Under the pieces are notes generated by a model. It saw only the letters and a list, made by a program, of their open reading frames with translations, was not told the DNA's origin and searched no databases. Source: Luzula sylvatica (Eukaryota > Streptophyta > Magnoliopsida > Poales > Juncaceae). From it: a stretch of DNA of 64,000 nt. The stretch spans positions 53,466,855-53,530,854 of the forward strand of contig OX326960.1 in NCBI GenBank assembly GCA_946800325.1, in the 5' to 3' direction. Below are positions 47,327-59,812 of this stretch, piece after piece; the first letter of the stretch is position 1; each line of letters starts with the position of its first letter. The translations under genes and the position numbers were made by a program.

Positions 47327-48309
47327 CAGGGGCGGCTCAACATCTTTAAAGGCTCTCGGCAAAATATTGAAAAGGTTTTTTTTGGTACTATATATAAATC
47401 AACAATTTTAAATTTTTTTTCGCTTAATAAACTACATAAAAACATAATAAAAAAAAATGATTAACAATGCACATAAAAAAACTCATTTTAATACATCCTT
47501 ACATGCATCATATTATTTGACATGCTCACCATAACATCATTCAACAAATGTACCAAAAAATCTTGTTTCTTCAAAAAGGAAAGTTTCTCCAAATGCAAAA
47601 GATCAATTACAAGTCACTTTGAAAAACAGTGAATGACATGTAGCAATAAATTACTCAAACATTGAACTCGTTGATTGAAAAACCATACAAATAATAATAA
47701 TACTTCGGCAATAAAATAACCCGGGCAAAAGAAAATTCAAATATCAGAGAAAAGATAAGAAATTGGTGATGAATTAGTCAAATTGTATTGCTTTGAATAA
47801 TTAATTCGAAATATACTTTACTCCTTTCAAAAGAACATGGAGCTGTCAACTCTTTCTTTTCTTTTTTTAAGAGGGGAATCAACTCTTTTTCTTAGAGGAA
47901 TAATTATTTGAATATATGGAAATTTATTGTTGATGATAAATTTGCAGATTTGTGTCCTTAAAGGCACTACTGCAGATATTTAAAGAAAGAAATCATGAAA
48001 AAATTAGATTACTAAATTTAAATAAATCATGGATTATGTGTATAGAAAGATATGTATATTGTTGGACAGATTGAATTGGTAATAAATATGGAGAATTTAT
48101 AAAAAAAGAATCTCAAATGGCATGAAAGCCAGAGAATGGAAAGTTCTTTAGTGAGATTATGGCAGAATAGTAGGAAACAATCCTTGTTTTAAGCATGCTA
48201 AATTAAATTCTATAAACCAAATCACTTAACAGTGTATTATATTATATATCTAGGCCTTTATCTCACTAAAGAAGGATTTGGTTTATACTATATATCTAGG
48301 CCGGCCCTG
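47327..48309. mobile_element. Non-autonomous hAT element with perfect 8-bp target duplication
   Basis: The left end is CAGGGGCGGCTC and the right end reverse-complemented is CAGGGCCGGCCT. The exact duplication GGTGCAGT flanks it (47319-47326 and 48310-48317). The interior is AT-rich and non-coding, 983 bp in all. Terminal sequence and duplication length identify hAT. Confidence 0.92.
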
Positions 48310-48317
48310 GGTGCAGT

Positions 48318-49197
48318 AAGAGAGAAGGATCGGTCAACTCTAATCTTTTGATTGAATCTTATCCCTTCGTCAAAATTAAATGGACGATTCATATTGGGAC
48401 TCCAATAAGGACTCTAAATAGGAACTCTTCCTTTTTCGATCGGTCGACGATTTGGTTTATACTATATATATAGGTCGACGATTCCGATCGGTCGAAATCG
48501 AGGTGGACAAGAGTAAAGGGATTGCACGAGCATTTCTTGGAGAAGGTTCACGGATTTGAAGAAGAAGTCGACACGTACTAACTTCTACGAGGTAATTTTC
48601 TCCAACTCTTCCTTTTTCGTTGGCTTTTGGAGCGTGATCCCGGTAGAATTAGGTTACGCATGCGAAACTAATTCCGCTGCACACTTTGATAAACGTGTGC
48701 GTAACCCTACACAAAGCTGGGTGTGTGAGCTTATATAGTTGGCGGGAGAATATGCATTGATTAATTACCGACATAGGTCATGCCAAAGCTGGGTGTGTTG
48801 GTAGATTAATTGGATGATAATCAGTTATGGTTAGTACTTAACTAAGTAGCAAGTCGGACTTGAACTTAGGGCATAAGATGAGATATGTACACACGTGGAT
48901 TTTGAGTTGGACTCAAAAACCCCGATCTCATAAATGATCTCAAGAGTTGCATGGAGATGCAATTGGATTTGATCCTACCTAAATAACAAAATTCTGAGAC
49001 GAGCCAAAGCACGCTTAGGATTTTGTGAAATGTGGATCTTGAGCCACTATGGTACATGTAGTTGGAATATATCCGAACCAACACAGTGAGGGTTGTTGAT
49101 TTGATAAAAATAATGGGAGTATTTTAAATGAACTAAAACATAAATGTTATCATCTATAAATGTATTAATTTTGCACATTTTATTCCATGTAGAAAAA
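48318..49197. other. Intergenic sequence
   Basis: GATTTGGTTTATACTATATAT at about 48451 repeats a word found in the adjacent hAT end (48277). A patch near 48365-48430 is an inverted relative of 41408-41470. No supported gene. Confidence 0.4.
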
Positions 49198-50202
49198 TGA
49201 AGGAAATACAGTTTCAGGATCAACCGTAAAAGTGTACACAAGGATAAACGAATGTAGTCGTACATTCGTGGACATAACTGTCAGTGGGAAAATCCGATTT
49301 GAATGGTTTAAATTGGGTTATATAGATAATTAGATTATCTATAACCTTCATGTAGAAATATATTTCATATGAACGAAGTATTAGTGTCGTTTATGTGAAA
49401 TACCGAAAGGGTGCAACAGTATGACATACAGTTAGTAAAACAGTCATAACTTTTGCATACGAACTCCAATTGGGCTACGCCAAATTGGGTTGTGTAAATA
49501 ATTAGATTATCGACAACTTTCATGTTGGGTGCTTTTCTGTCTGAGAAATTTATCAATTTCGAAATGACAGAATACTGACCAGGTTCATGCAGTTTTCTGT
49601 GTGAGAGGGTGTATATTGGATATACATGCCTTTTGGCTAATCCTGATCCTATTAGGTATAAATAGGATACTTTCTCTCTCATCCATATCAGTTAAATCAT
49701 TCTAAGCAAGTGATTATTCTGCCCAATATACACAAGAAAAAGAGCAAATTCAGATTTGATCTTTAGTGAGTGAAAGGGTGCGAAGAGAGAGAAATCGAGA
49801 AAGGAGTTTCTCGAGTAATAGAGAATCGATTAGATCGAGCAAGTTCGCCGGTGCATCGTCTAGGCAGGTGCATCCGCGACCGACGTCTTGCGACTCACGG
49901 TGGATACAAGTAGAGGAGCGACAATTGTGGCTCTTGGATTGTGATCGACTCAAGGAGTGAGAAGACGGTCAACGAACGGTGAAAGACGCGTGGTATGGGA
50001 CGCGCGGATTGTCACCAACGTGACAGGAGATAGAAGGCGGCGATCAACCCTTCGTGCGTGATCAATTTCACGCTGGTATAGATCTATCCTTCTATTCGCA
50101 TCGTACCCTCGAAGTCATGGCGTGATCACGGGAATCGGGGAATCGGACCGGGCCTTCATTCCGCTGCGCGGGCCCGGGGTCGAGGATATTCTCCTTCAAA
50201 AA
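49198..50202 (+). mobile_element. Copia LTR and untranslated leader
   Basis: The start TGAAGGAAATACAG coincides with the start of similarity to the reversed fragment at 7519-8483. A TATA box at 49657 and CT-rich leader follow, then GCCGGTGCATCG, GCGCGGATTGTCACC and CTTCGTGCG words shared by both copies, ending just before gag. I could not find a clear primer-binding site or exact LTR 3' end, so the LTR/leader border is not marked. Internal sequence AAATTGG(G)TT..AATTAGATTATC occurs twice. Confidence 0.65.
49657..49664 (+). promoter_or_regulatory. TATA box of the copia LTR
   Basis: TATAAATA followed by GGATAC and a CT-rich stretch, matched by the equivalent site in the second copy (8017-8024, minus). 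Confidence 0.6.
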
Positions 50203-51093
50203 ATGTCTTCAAATAGTTTAAATTTGCGATCTCTCCTTGAGAAGGAGAAGTTGAATGGTAAAAACTTTCTGGATTGGGAGAGAAATCTAAGAATTGTTCT
50301 TAGGGCTGAACATAAGGGTTATGTTCTTGATGAGCCTCTCCCAACTGAAGAACCACCAGCAGATGCAGACCATGTGGATCAAGAATACTATGAAAAGTTC
50401 ATAGATGATGATGTTGAAGTAACTTGCCTCATGTTGGCCACTATGTCATCGGATCTTCAAAAGCAGTTTGTTGATTCGCATGCATATGTTATGAACAGAC
50501 AGCTCAATGAAATGTTCCAAGAGCAAGCCAGACTTGAGAGGTTTAACACCCACAAGGCGTTGTTCAACTGCAAAATGGCCCATGGTACATCTGTGAGTGC
50601 GTATGTTTTGAAGATGAAAGGATATGTCGATCATCTTGAGAAACTAGGTGCGAAAGTCAGCCATGAGATGGAAACTGACTTGATTCTTGAGTCCTTGACT
50701 CCAAATTTCGCACAGTTTGTTTCTAACTACAACATGCACTCTATGGATAAAACAATACCGGAATTACATGGTATGCTCAAGAATTTTGAGGCTACCAATA
50801 AGTCCGGAGACTTCAAGGCATCAGATGCCAACGAAGTTTTGATGGTTCAAAAGGGAAAGTTCAAGAAGAAGTTCAAAGGTAAGAACAATGGTAAGGGCAA
50901 GGTGTTGCCCAAACCAAAGATCAAGAAATCTGAACCGACCACTTGTTTCCATTGTCATAAGGATGGCCATTGGAAAAGAAACTGCCCACTTTACTTGGAA
51001 GAAGTAAAGAAGAAGAAAGCAGTGTCAGCAAGTGCCTCAGGTACTGAAATTAATTTATCTACTTTGTCAAACTGGGTATTAGATACCGGATGA
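50203..51093 (+). pseudogene. Copia gag and start of protease, ended by a nonsense codon
   Basis: The frame is open from an earlier ATG at 50122, but MSSNSLNLRSLLEKEKLNG at 50203 is the likelier gag start. It holds a copia-type gag domain (LNGKNFLDWERNLRIVL..., ...FNCKMAHGTSVSAYVLKMKGYVDHL), a basic linker (KKKFKGKNNGKGK) and a CX2CX4HX4C zinc knuckle (CFHCHKDGHWKRNC). It then reaches the protease signature WVLDTG. The next codon is TGA (51091-51093), where the frame otherwise continues unbroken; a single substitution probably caused this. Gag packages element RNA, and the protease would cleave the polyprotein. The premature stop truncates pol expression. Confidence 0.9.
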
Positions 51094-52465
51094 GGTACTC
51101 ACATATGTAGAGATGTGCAGGCACTACAAAGTCGAAGAAAATTAGCTAAAAGAGAAATGGACCTACGCGTGGAAAATGGAGCAAGAGTTGCTGCATTAGC
51201 CGTAGGAGATTATCATTTAACTTTACCTAATGGATTTGTGTTAGAATTGAACAATTGTTGTTATGTACCTGTTATGAACAGGAATATTATTTATATTTCG
51301 AGATTAACTTTGGATGGTTATAAATTTATTATAGAAGATAATAATTGTACTATCCATAAAGGAAAAAATTTCTATGGAAATGTTTTATTAGAAAATGGTC
51401 TCTACGAGCTAGATCTGAATAATTACAAATCCATATATAATATCAATACCGAAAGGACAGTGTCTAATGTTGATAATCAAACCTACTTTTGGCATTATCG
51501 TTTAGGCCATATAAACGAGAAACGCATTTCTAAACTCCATACCGATGGACTTTTAGACTCATTTGATATGAGATCATATGAGACATGTGAGTCTTGTTTA
51601 TTAGGCAAGATGACTAAGAAACCTTTCTCAAATGTTGGAGAAAAATCAAGTGATTTGTTGGAGCTCATACATACTGATGTATGTGGCCCAATGAGCATGG
51701 AAGCCAGAGGAGGTTATAGATACTTCATTATTTTTACTGATGACTATAGTAGATATGGATTTATCTACTTAATGAGGCAAAAGTCAGAATCGTTTGAAAG
51801 GTTCAAAGATTTTAAGAATGAAGTAGAGAATCAACTAGGCAAGAAAATAAGGGCCATTCGATCTGATCGAGGTGGTGAATATTTGAGCCAAGATTTTGAT
51901 GACTGACATGGTTCGATCAATGATGAGTCAAACTGATCTCCCGAAATCATTTTGGGGTAATGCCATTGAAACAGCCGCAATCATACTGAATAGAATTCCA
52001 TCTAAATCCGTAGAAAAGACTCCATATGAGATATGGACAGGAAGAACTCCGAGTTTGTCTTTTCTGAAGATTTGGGGTTGCGAGGCATATGTTAAACGCA
52101 TGGTGTCAGATAAGCTTGGACCCAAATCGGATAAATGTTTATTCGTGGGATATCCTAAGGAAACTAAAGGGTATTACTTTTACATCCCCTCTGAAAATAA
52201 AATTTTGGTAGCTAGAAATGGAGTATTCTTAGAGAAGGAGTTCATTTCCAAGAGAGCTAGTGGGAGTAAGGTTGATCTTGAAGAAGTTCAAGATTCCCAA
52301 ACTGGAAATGAACATGAGATGGAAGATGTTTCAGGTTCACCAAATGTTGGAGAATCGGAAAATGTGACACGAGAACCACCATGTAGATCTAGTAGGAATC
52401 GTCAGGAGCCCGAAAGATATGGATTTCTTGTGACTAATGATGACGATGTGTTGGCCATAGATGAT
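51094..52465 (+). pseudogene. Copia pol: protease and integrase, broken and cut by CACTA
   Basis: In the gag frame after the TGA come the rest of the protease and the GAG-pre-integrase HHCC region (HYRLGHINEKRISKLH...CESCLLGKMTKKPF). The first two integrase acidic sites follow (HTDVCGPM, FTDDYSRYG), with DRGGEYLSQ at 51866-51892. At about 51900 the frame ends (FDD, stop) and a +1 frame resumes at 51903 with MVRSMMSQTDLPKSFWG. The spacing shows a deletion of roughly 30 codons that removes the segment holding the third catalytic acid, so integrase is dead. The C-terminal region continues to VTNDDDVLAIDD and is cut at 52465, just before where reverse transcriptase should start. Confidence 0.88.
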
Positions 52466-53155
52466 CACTACAACAGAACTGGGTATCAGCGACGGGGGTC
52501 TGACTTCAGCGACTACCCGTCGCAAATAAAACACCCTTTCTCCCGTCGCAGAACAATATTACCGACGGTTTAATTAGCGACGGCCCGTCGTATATGTTTA
52601 AATTTTTTCGTCGGCCCGTCGCTAAACTCAAAAACCGTCGCTGATAAGCTGCGACTGCCCGTCGGCGAAACGATAACCGTCGCTAATAGCCTGCGTTGGC
52701 CCGTCGGTGAAATAAAGTCCGTCGCAGATGCCCACTAAAAACCGTCATATTTTCAAAAGGTCTCCGTCGGCCCGTCGCTAATGTATCCCCGTCGAAGATA
52801 AAAGATCCGTGTCGGCCCGTCGCTAATGGATCGACAAAGGATTAATCGGTACAAACAAAGACTGGTACGGCTTTGGTTAATTGAATTAGTTGGTTAATTG
52901 TTTCTCGAATTAACGATGAACTTGGACTGATTTGTGTTTATTTGTGCAATTTCAGGTACTGGAACGGGGTCTTTGTGGAGCTTCGATTGATTCGCCAAGA
53001 CTTTGGGGAGCTTCGATTAACGATTAACGATGCTGAAATCCGGTACTGGTACTCTTCGAGTTCAGGTGCTGGTACTGGTACCGGTACTGGTACTCTTCGA
53101 TTTGTGCAATTTCATGTGCTGGTACTGGTACTCTCCGACAATTGATAGCCCATGT
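52466..53155 (+). mobile_element. CACTA left end inserted in copia pol
   Basis: CACTACAACAGAACTGGG starts directly after GAT within copia coding sequence. About 350 bp of GGCCCGTCGC / GCGACGGGCC repeats follow to 52830, as at 40320. A 3-bp duplication would be GAT, but the right end lies beyond the window or was not recognised. After the repeats come an intron-like 3' end (TTTGTGCAATTTCAG, about 52933-52958) and a GGTACT repeat (53040-53135). The sequence continues after the gypsy insertion at 62826. Confidence 0.75.
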
Positions 53156-53160
53156 ACCAA

Positions 53161-54297
53161 TGATGAACGGGATTTTCTTTGTTTTATTAGATCGTTGTAT
53201 TTGAAACCCGATAAACTCAAAGAGTATGGAAATATATGTGTATAGTGAAAAATATAGAAGTTCGTTCCACGAGGAGTATGTGCGTCAATTATTTAATAAA
53301 AAAGGAACTAAAAATAACAAAGAGAATTCACAGAAAGTAGTCCGTTGCAACGGAAGATGGTCCATTACAACGGAGTTTAGGGTAATGGTTAACGCAAGGA
53401 ATGATATGAAGGTCCGTTGCAACGGATGAAGTTCCGTTGCCACGGAAGTGCTAGTCCGTTGGAATGGAATGAAGTAGCGTTGCAACAGATTGGTTGATCC
53501 GTTACAACGAACTGGTATGTCCGTTACAACGCACTAGTATGAGTGCTATTAACTACTTTTCCTTAATGGTCCGTTGCAACGGAAGTGTTGTGCGTTACAA
53601 CGGAGTACCAACAGACTGAAAGTCAGGTACAAACCGAAATGTCCGTTGCAACGCAGATCAGGTTCCGTTACAACAGAAGTTGTTCTGGATTTCGATTTTA
53701 CAATTTGGATTAAGGACTGAATTAAGGGGTTGTTTTGAGATTGAATTAAGGGAGATTTAAACTAAGATCAAGGCAGTAATTAGGAACAAAAAGAGCAAGT
53801 TTTAGAACAAAGATTCAATTCAAACAAGATTCTTTACACAACTTTAAACTTCAATCAACATACAAGAAAATTCATGACACGAAAAGAAAACACCTAGGAT
53901 GAGAGGCGAGCTTCGTCTTGTCAAGAGGAGCTTTGATCTCGTCTAGTGCAATCAATCGAGGCTTGAGTCGCTAGGAAGCTAGGACAACCCAAGAGTTCTC
54001 GTTCGAATAAGTCGACTCTCCCGGATGAAGAAAGCTTCGATTCCGTTCAAGTGAAGAAAGACACAAATCCACCGAAAGAAGAGAGGTTACCGAGTGAAGA
54101 GAGCTTCGAGACCGATAACGAAGGAAGCTCCACTCTCAATCCCAATGAGAACCGGACAAAGAGAGCTTCGAGTCCGGTTATGACGATGTATCCCTTGACT
54201 TGCCAATTTACTGAACGAAGAAAGCTTCGAGTTCGGCAAACAATCACTTGAGAATTCAATTAGTTCTTGAATGGTTCTTGGGAGGTTCTTGAAAGTT

Positions 54298-54331
<34 letters not shown>

Positions 54332-54807
54332 CGTAAAAGAGCGTAAAAAGTGCTCCGAAGAGCGTCCTCCTCTCATGGGCCCTTTAGTTCATTTTATAGC
54401 GCCCTTGGGGCTTTCCCATTGGCCGAGAGATGGGTGAGAGGATTGAGGGTAGTTGGGGGTGGTAGGTGAGGTAGGTGGGGCTGTAGAGTGGCAATTGTGT
54501 GAGTCGTTTTCGAGTAGAGTTTGGTGCAATCTCTTATGTTGATGATTATTTGCCTTCTCCTTCACACGTGTACCGAATTGGTCGGTATGATATATCGATT
54601 TTAACGGCACGAGGAGACGAAGGCAACTACACTCTTGGATTGCCGAGAATTTCCCCCTAAAACCTGTAATTAAGCAATAAAACACACTTAGTGAAGAAAT
54701 ATTCTTGTTATTTCAAATATGAACAATTGTATGTATAAAGTTGTGATTCAAAAGGGCTAAAATCCCCAAATTAGATATCAAGAAGGTGCTTTATTTTCCT
54801 CTCATCA
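53161..54807 (-). repeat. 3' LTR of the gypsy element
   Basis: It is 1647 bp, begins TGATGAACGGG on plus and ends CTCATCA. Contents are a CCGTTGCAACGG-rich block (53338-53680), repeated AAGAGAGCTTCGAG words (54040-54235) and a (GA)n tract (54299-54328). By eye it matches 61141-62820 almost throughout, with scattered substitutions and small indels; no exact identity was computed. Confidence 0.93.
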
Positions 54808-54822
54808 AATACCCCCATACTT
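54808..54822 (-). promoter_or_regulatory. Polypurine tract of the gypsy element
   Basis: On the minus strand AAGTATGGGGGTATT directly precedes the 3' LTR, as expected for the second-strand primer. A similar GTATGGGGGGG word recurs at about 59050, next to the integrase tail. Confidence 0.7.
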
Positions 54823-55353
54823 AAACCCTTGATCGTCCTCGATCATGATGAGCATAAAATCAAGCACAAAGAGAGAGATGCATGTATAAGATTTTATTGA
54901 AAGCGTATTCATCGATTTCAAAACTCAATTCTCACAAGATAAAATTGTTCACTCTTATCATAATCACTAATATCGAAAGAGATAAGTTTGAGTTATATTA
55001 GAATCTATTTTCAATGATATTTCACAAATTCAAGAGTTTAAAGAGCAATTGATCTCAACCGATAAAGATGATTAAACACCACATTTCAAATCTTTTCACA
55101 CCACTATTTACAAGGATTATCATGAAAAAGCATTAGTGAAAATCCCTCGTTTCGTTTTACAAAAATTGTTTCTTTAATGTAAATTGTCACTTTTTAAATC
55201 GTTCGGTACGCGAGTACTTGGTTCCTCTTTGATTTCTACTAAATTTCCCCAAATTGCGCTTGATTTAAGACTTTATTTTATTCTTATCTTTTCTTCTTCT
55301 TTTTTTCTTTTCTTTTCTTTGTTTAGTGGTGCTTAGATGGTCCCCATGTTGTT

Positions 55354-55630
55354 CTTTAGCCGACCAATGGTTACGGTTCGACCAAGACCGCTTAATCAAA
55401 CCCCATGGATCCGTGTGATCTTTAGCCGACCAATGGTTACGGTTCGACCAAGACCGCTTAATCCACCACACAGACTTGACAATCTAAGCACTTTAACCCG
55501 CGATCATAGAAAACTTTTTCGCACGACCATTGGTTACGGTTCGACCAAGACCTGCTACTTTGGTTTACCATGACCCATGCACCCCTTTAGCCGACTAATG
55601 GTTACGGTTCGACCAAGACCGCTTAATCAA
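55354..55630. repeat. Interspersed tandem repeat in the gypsy 3' region
   Basis: CTTTAGCCGACCAATGG followed by TTACGGTTCGACCAAGACCG occurs at 55354 and 55420. A shortened variant lies near 55523 and another copy at 55585 (GACTAATGG). The first two copies are 66 bp apart. No protein signature in any frame. Confidence 0.85.
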
Positions 55631-56142
55631 GGAGCATGGGCTTCACGAATCAAGCATTGAGCGCAATTCGGTTCCCGTTAATATAATCTCAAATCCCCAT
55701 GAACGATTGGGATCCCTTAAATGCAATTGGTCAATTTTTGGATTTAAGCAAAACTTACTAAAGTGGTTGAAACAAGGCTTTTAGAAATTCCAAGTAAAAT
55801 ATGGGTTTAAGTTATGAAAATGGTGTGTCATGTAAATCAAGGATTTATCAAATCGTCAAAAACTTATGAATTTGGTGAATTCATTGATTAGGGTTTGAAT
55901 CCCCAAAAGAATCTCTCCAAGATCTCAATCAACTCCTTCAAATATGTTGTGAAAATTTCAATTTGAGAGTAAAATGATGGTGGTTTGGTGAAAATTTGTT
56001 TAAAAATCGATGCTTTATTCAATGAGGTGGAGAAAAATCTTTTTATGCATAAAATGCTTGTCTTATTTATTATTGATGTTCAGGGTTCAAAAATAATGTT
56101 AAATATTCGAAAAATTCGATTAAAAGATAAATCTTTCCAGAA

Positions 56143-56400
56143 GATATTCCGTTGTAAGTCTGTTCCAACGGACATGTAGTCCGTTACAACGGATATATTG
56201 CGTTACAACGGAGCACTAGTCGTAGGCTGAAATGTGAATTTTATGGACAATTCCGTTACAACGCAGTTTTGTCCATTACAACGGACGTGTGGTCCGTGGC
56301 AACGGAATAGATGCGTTGTAACGGAACACTAGCCGTAGCCGAAATTTTGAAATTTTGAGCAAGTCCGTTGCAACGGACATTGAGGTCCATTATAACGGAC
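56143..56400. repeat. Internal block of CCGTTGCAACGG palindromes
   Basis: Variants of the 12-bp palindrome CCGTTGCAACGG (CCGTTACAACGG, GCGTTACAACGG, CCATTACAACGG) recur about ten times at spacings near 20-30 bp, as in both LTRs (53338-53680 and 61318-61660). This third block lies outside the LTRs. Confidence 0.8.
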
Positions 56401-56441
56401 AAATTTCTGGAAAACAATTTCTTTTTCTCTCCTTTTTTACT

Positions 56442-56490
<49 letters not shown>

Positions 56491-56492
<2 letters not shown>

Positions 56493-58945
56493 TAACTATG
56501 AAGCTTGTACAAGTTGGATGTGTATTTTGCTTGTAAACTCCGAACCGTTAGATGACATCAAGATCTGTGCAAACATGTACTCACGCCAATTAGTGATGAC
56601 TCCGTTTAATACCTCCGTGAAAACATATCTCTCCCTCTGAAATCATACCCCTCTCCGAGATCTCTCTTTCTTTCTCTCGAGATCGCGATCCCTCTCCAAA
56701 GCTCCAGATTTCTCTGCGATCCCTCTCCAATGCTCCATATGGCTTCCTTCTCTCTCTCGACCCCTCTCCAGATCGTCTCTAGATCGTGAGCTCGAAAAAA
56801 CCTATATCCCGAGCATCAGCGTCTCCAAGATGTGAGCTCATAAAGCCCTAAATCCTGAGCGGCAGTGGCTCCAGAGGACTCAAGTTCTCTCGACGTCTCG
56901 CATGTTCTCAAGCTCTCACGACAAAGCTCTCATGCTATCATGCCCTCCAAGGTAATCAATTTTTTAGTTTTTGTGCCAATTGCTTAGTTTCAACTAAATA
57001 TTGCTTAGTTTCAACTAAATTTTGTGCTTAATTCATTTGATTTTTTATTAGTGTTATCTAAATTAACTGATTTTGGATGAATTAGGTCCTAATTCTCCTT
57101 CTACAAAGAGCACATCTAATCGCCTCGCCAGTTCCATTTCAGAGGAGGGAATCTTCAAAAGGTACTACAAACCTTAACATAACCTCAAATAAATAAGTTA
57201 AATTTATTATTTTTTGATGATATCTTTGGTACTGTGGGAAAATAATGTACTACAACAAAGACTGTCAGAATTATAAACACTATGCCGAAATTATTGGGGG
57301 CCTGCGAGGAATATTTACGAAGAGGCCCTCGACTGTGGTTCGTGGTTAGTGGATTGCCCTCAAGGGCAAAAGAGGTAATATAATTTCGTATGCACAATTC
57401 CATTCGGACCCCCGAGAAACGTGTATTGTGAATCAATTGAAAATCTGTTATAATACGTGTATTTGTATTGTAATATGAGAATGTGTATTGTAGTATGTTT
57501 TAATATGAATTTGTTGGTACCAGTTTGTAAATATGTATGTGTATTGAATGTCAAAATTTGGGAACAGGGTTTGTGCAAAATGGAAATGGAAGCGAATGAA
57601 TGAAGGAATGTTAGAAATTAAGTACTTTCATAGATTTTTTGATGGAATTTGTTTAATAGGTTATAATTATTTAAATCCATATTGAATTGCCGTGTGTTGA
57701 AGTCGTAAAATTCATATTGAAGTGCTTTTTTAAATCTCAACAAATTTCATATTGAATTGATGTGTGCGAATGAATGGGTTATGCGGAAATCTCAACAAAT
57801 TTGACAGCATATTTATTTTGAAATCGGTATAACTTTTTGTCCTAAAATTTCACGGCAACATAAGATAAAAAAAAACCACCTTCATTTCAATTTAAAATAC
57901 GCATTCATCAGAGAGTGAACTTAACACTTCTTTTTATTTCTTCAATTAATATTTACCATCTCTCATATCTTTTATATAGCCCTGCAAAAGCATACATAAA
58001 AAATAATTCAATAGTCAGGTTGACATTTTGAACAGTTTGTCTTAGATAATGAACATTCATTGAAAGATTGATTGTCTAACAAGACAACGTAACATAAGAA
58101 TTTATACACGCCTTGAAATTAAACTAGTAGGAATCAACATATAATTAAAAAATTTAAACATTAAGCAAGACTCAAATAAATTCCAAATCAAAATTGAACA
58201 TCAATTGGCCTTAATTCAAATAAAAATATGATCCCAATTAGTTAGTTTTCCCTCAATCAACTCCAAATCACTCACTACTAGCTCTAATCATCGCAAAAAA
58301 AATAATACTGTAGTCTCAACTAAAATCAATTGATCTTCAAACAAACTTATACTATAGAGAGATGACTCTCAAACCAGAAAACAAACCTGCACAACAAACC
58401 AGAACTCGAGATTTAGGAAAAATATTTTTTCACATTCATCTTATTTTAGCAATACACAAAATTTCTTCTCCAAACTCACTACCTCAAATTAACCAGTAAA
58501 ATCTCAATAGGATCAGTTGAAAGTACCAGTCCAAAATCATTACTTGAGTTACCCTGTAGCAGCCCAAATCAGCACACGATCCCCAAACCATTCAGTATTT
58601 AGTTCTCTGCCAAAATAGGGGAATAGATCCGCCAAATACTCTCTTCCTCCTCCGAGAGAGTCTCGTAGGGGCAAAGGAGTCGTCTGAGAAGAGTCACTCA
58701 TCGTCCTCTTAGAGAGCCGTGGGAGAGCAGTCTCACCGCCATCGGAGAGAGGAACTCGCAAGAGGAAGGTAGACAGGCGAGATGAGGTTTTGACGGAGAG
58801 GTGAGAGTTAAGTTCTTTTAACGGAGCATTTTGTTTAATTAACAGTAGCGTGTACAGGAGAAAGCTTGCACGAATCATGATGGAAATCTGACGGTTAGAA
58901 AGTTACAAGCAAAATACACATCCAACTTGTACAAGTTTTTTAGTT

Positions 58946-58950
<5 letters not shown>
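56491..58950. mobile_element. Long-TIR Mutator-like element between microsatellites
   Basis: CTTGTACAAG plus GGATGTGTATTTTGC and TTGTAA at the left end (56501-56536) is exactly inverted at the right (58902-58935). Weaker similarity extends further inward (CC.TTAGAT.ACATCA / CCGTCAGATTTCCATCA). Left flank is (TA)n(GA)n (56444-56490) and right flank (TA)n (58951-59004). Inside are exon-like pieces with GT/AG sites: one ends CCTCCAAG|GTAATC at 56951, and another runs 57086-57161 (ATTAG|GTCC...AAAAG|GTACTA). These suggest captured gene sequence, but no long frame or transposase is present. The superfamily call is tentative. Confidence 0.55.

Positions 58951-59004
<54 letters not shown>
58951..59004. 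repeat. (TA)n microsatellite
   Basis: A run of about 27 TA units at the right border of the long-TIR element; it mirrors the (TA)n at 56444-56468. A C-run follows at 59047-59060. Confidence 0.95.
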
Positions 59005-59008
<4 letters not shown>

Positions 59009-59196
59009 TTTTAGGACAGAGAATGATTATCAAAGATTGTATATTGCCCCCCCCCCCCATACTTAAACCTTGCTTGTCCTCAAGCAATAATAGAAAAATA
59101 TAAAAGAGAAGTTATGGAGAGATACAACCTTTGATGCGTGGTGCTTGATCGTCTTTGACTTGTTGCTCCTCCATCCGTCTTGTTTCGAATTTTGCT

Positions 59197-59310
59197 TAGA
59201 ATTGCTCGATGCGTTTGCCATTCACCTTGAATGATTCATTCGTTTCGTCGCTTCGAATCTCCACAACTCCAAATGGTGTGACATTGGTCACCACAAATGG
59301 GTCGATCTAA
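59197..59310 (-). pseudogene. Gypsy integrase C-terminal tail
   Basis: The minus strand reads PFVVTNVTPFGVVEIRSD then ETNESFKVNGKRIEQF and a stop at 59197. This is the conserved end of Athila/Tat-type integrases. A stop (TAG) and unrelated sequence just upstream show that the rest of pol has been deleted. Confidence 0.75.
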
Positions 59311-59812
59311 CGCGACATTTGCTTCCTTTTGGAGTTGAACGTCTCGATCACCAATTTTGAGTTCACTTCTTTTGCCGGTGTTGCCTTCAAGCTTCTTGTC
59401 GCGTATCTTGTGTCTTGATCACACCTTTGCGGAATACTTGATCGGGAACTCATGGAGGTTGATCGAGGAGATTCGGAGGAAACGCATCATTTGCCGTTCT
59501 TGGAGAGGTAAGCGTCTTGATCACGTTGATTTTCGCCTTATCGACTTCATTTCCTCTCTTGAGATTAGATGACCTAATATGATTTCATTGCTCACTAAAG
59601 AGTGGCATTTTCAAAAATTCGAAACAAGGTTAGCTTGTAATGAGAGAAAATGGAAAGAATAAACCTTTGGATGTGATGGAGAATTGGGATTCTTGGTTTA
59701 TCTTGGAGTGTACCAATTGAGCTTGAGCATGTAGTCCTTGCACCGTTGGTACGAGGGTTTGCCTCCCTCGCTGGCGCTCTCGTTTATGGTCTCGAGCTCG
59801 ACCATGCCGATG

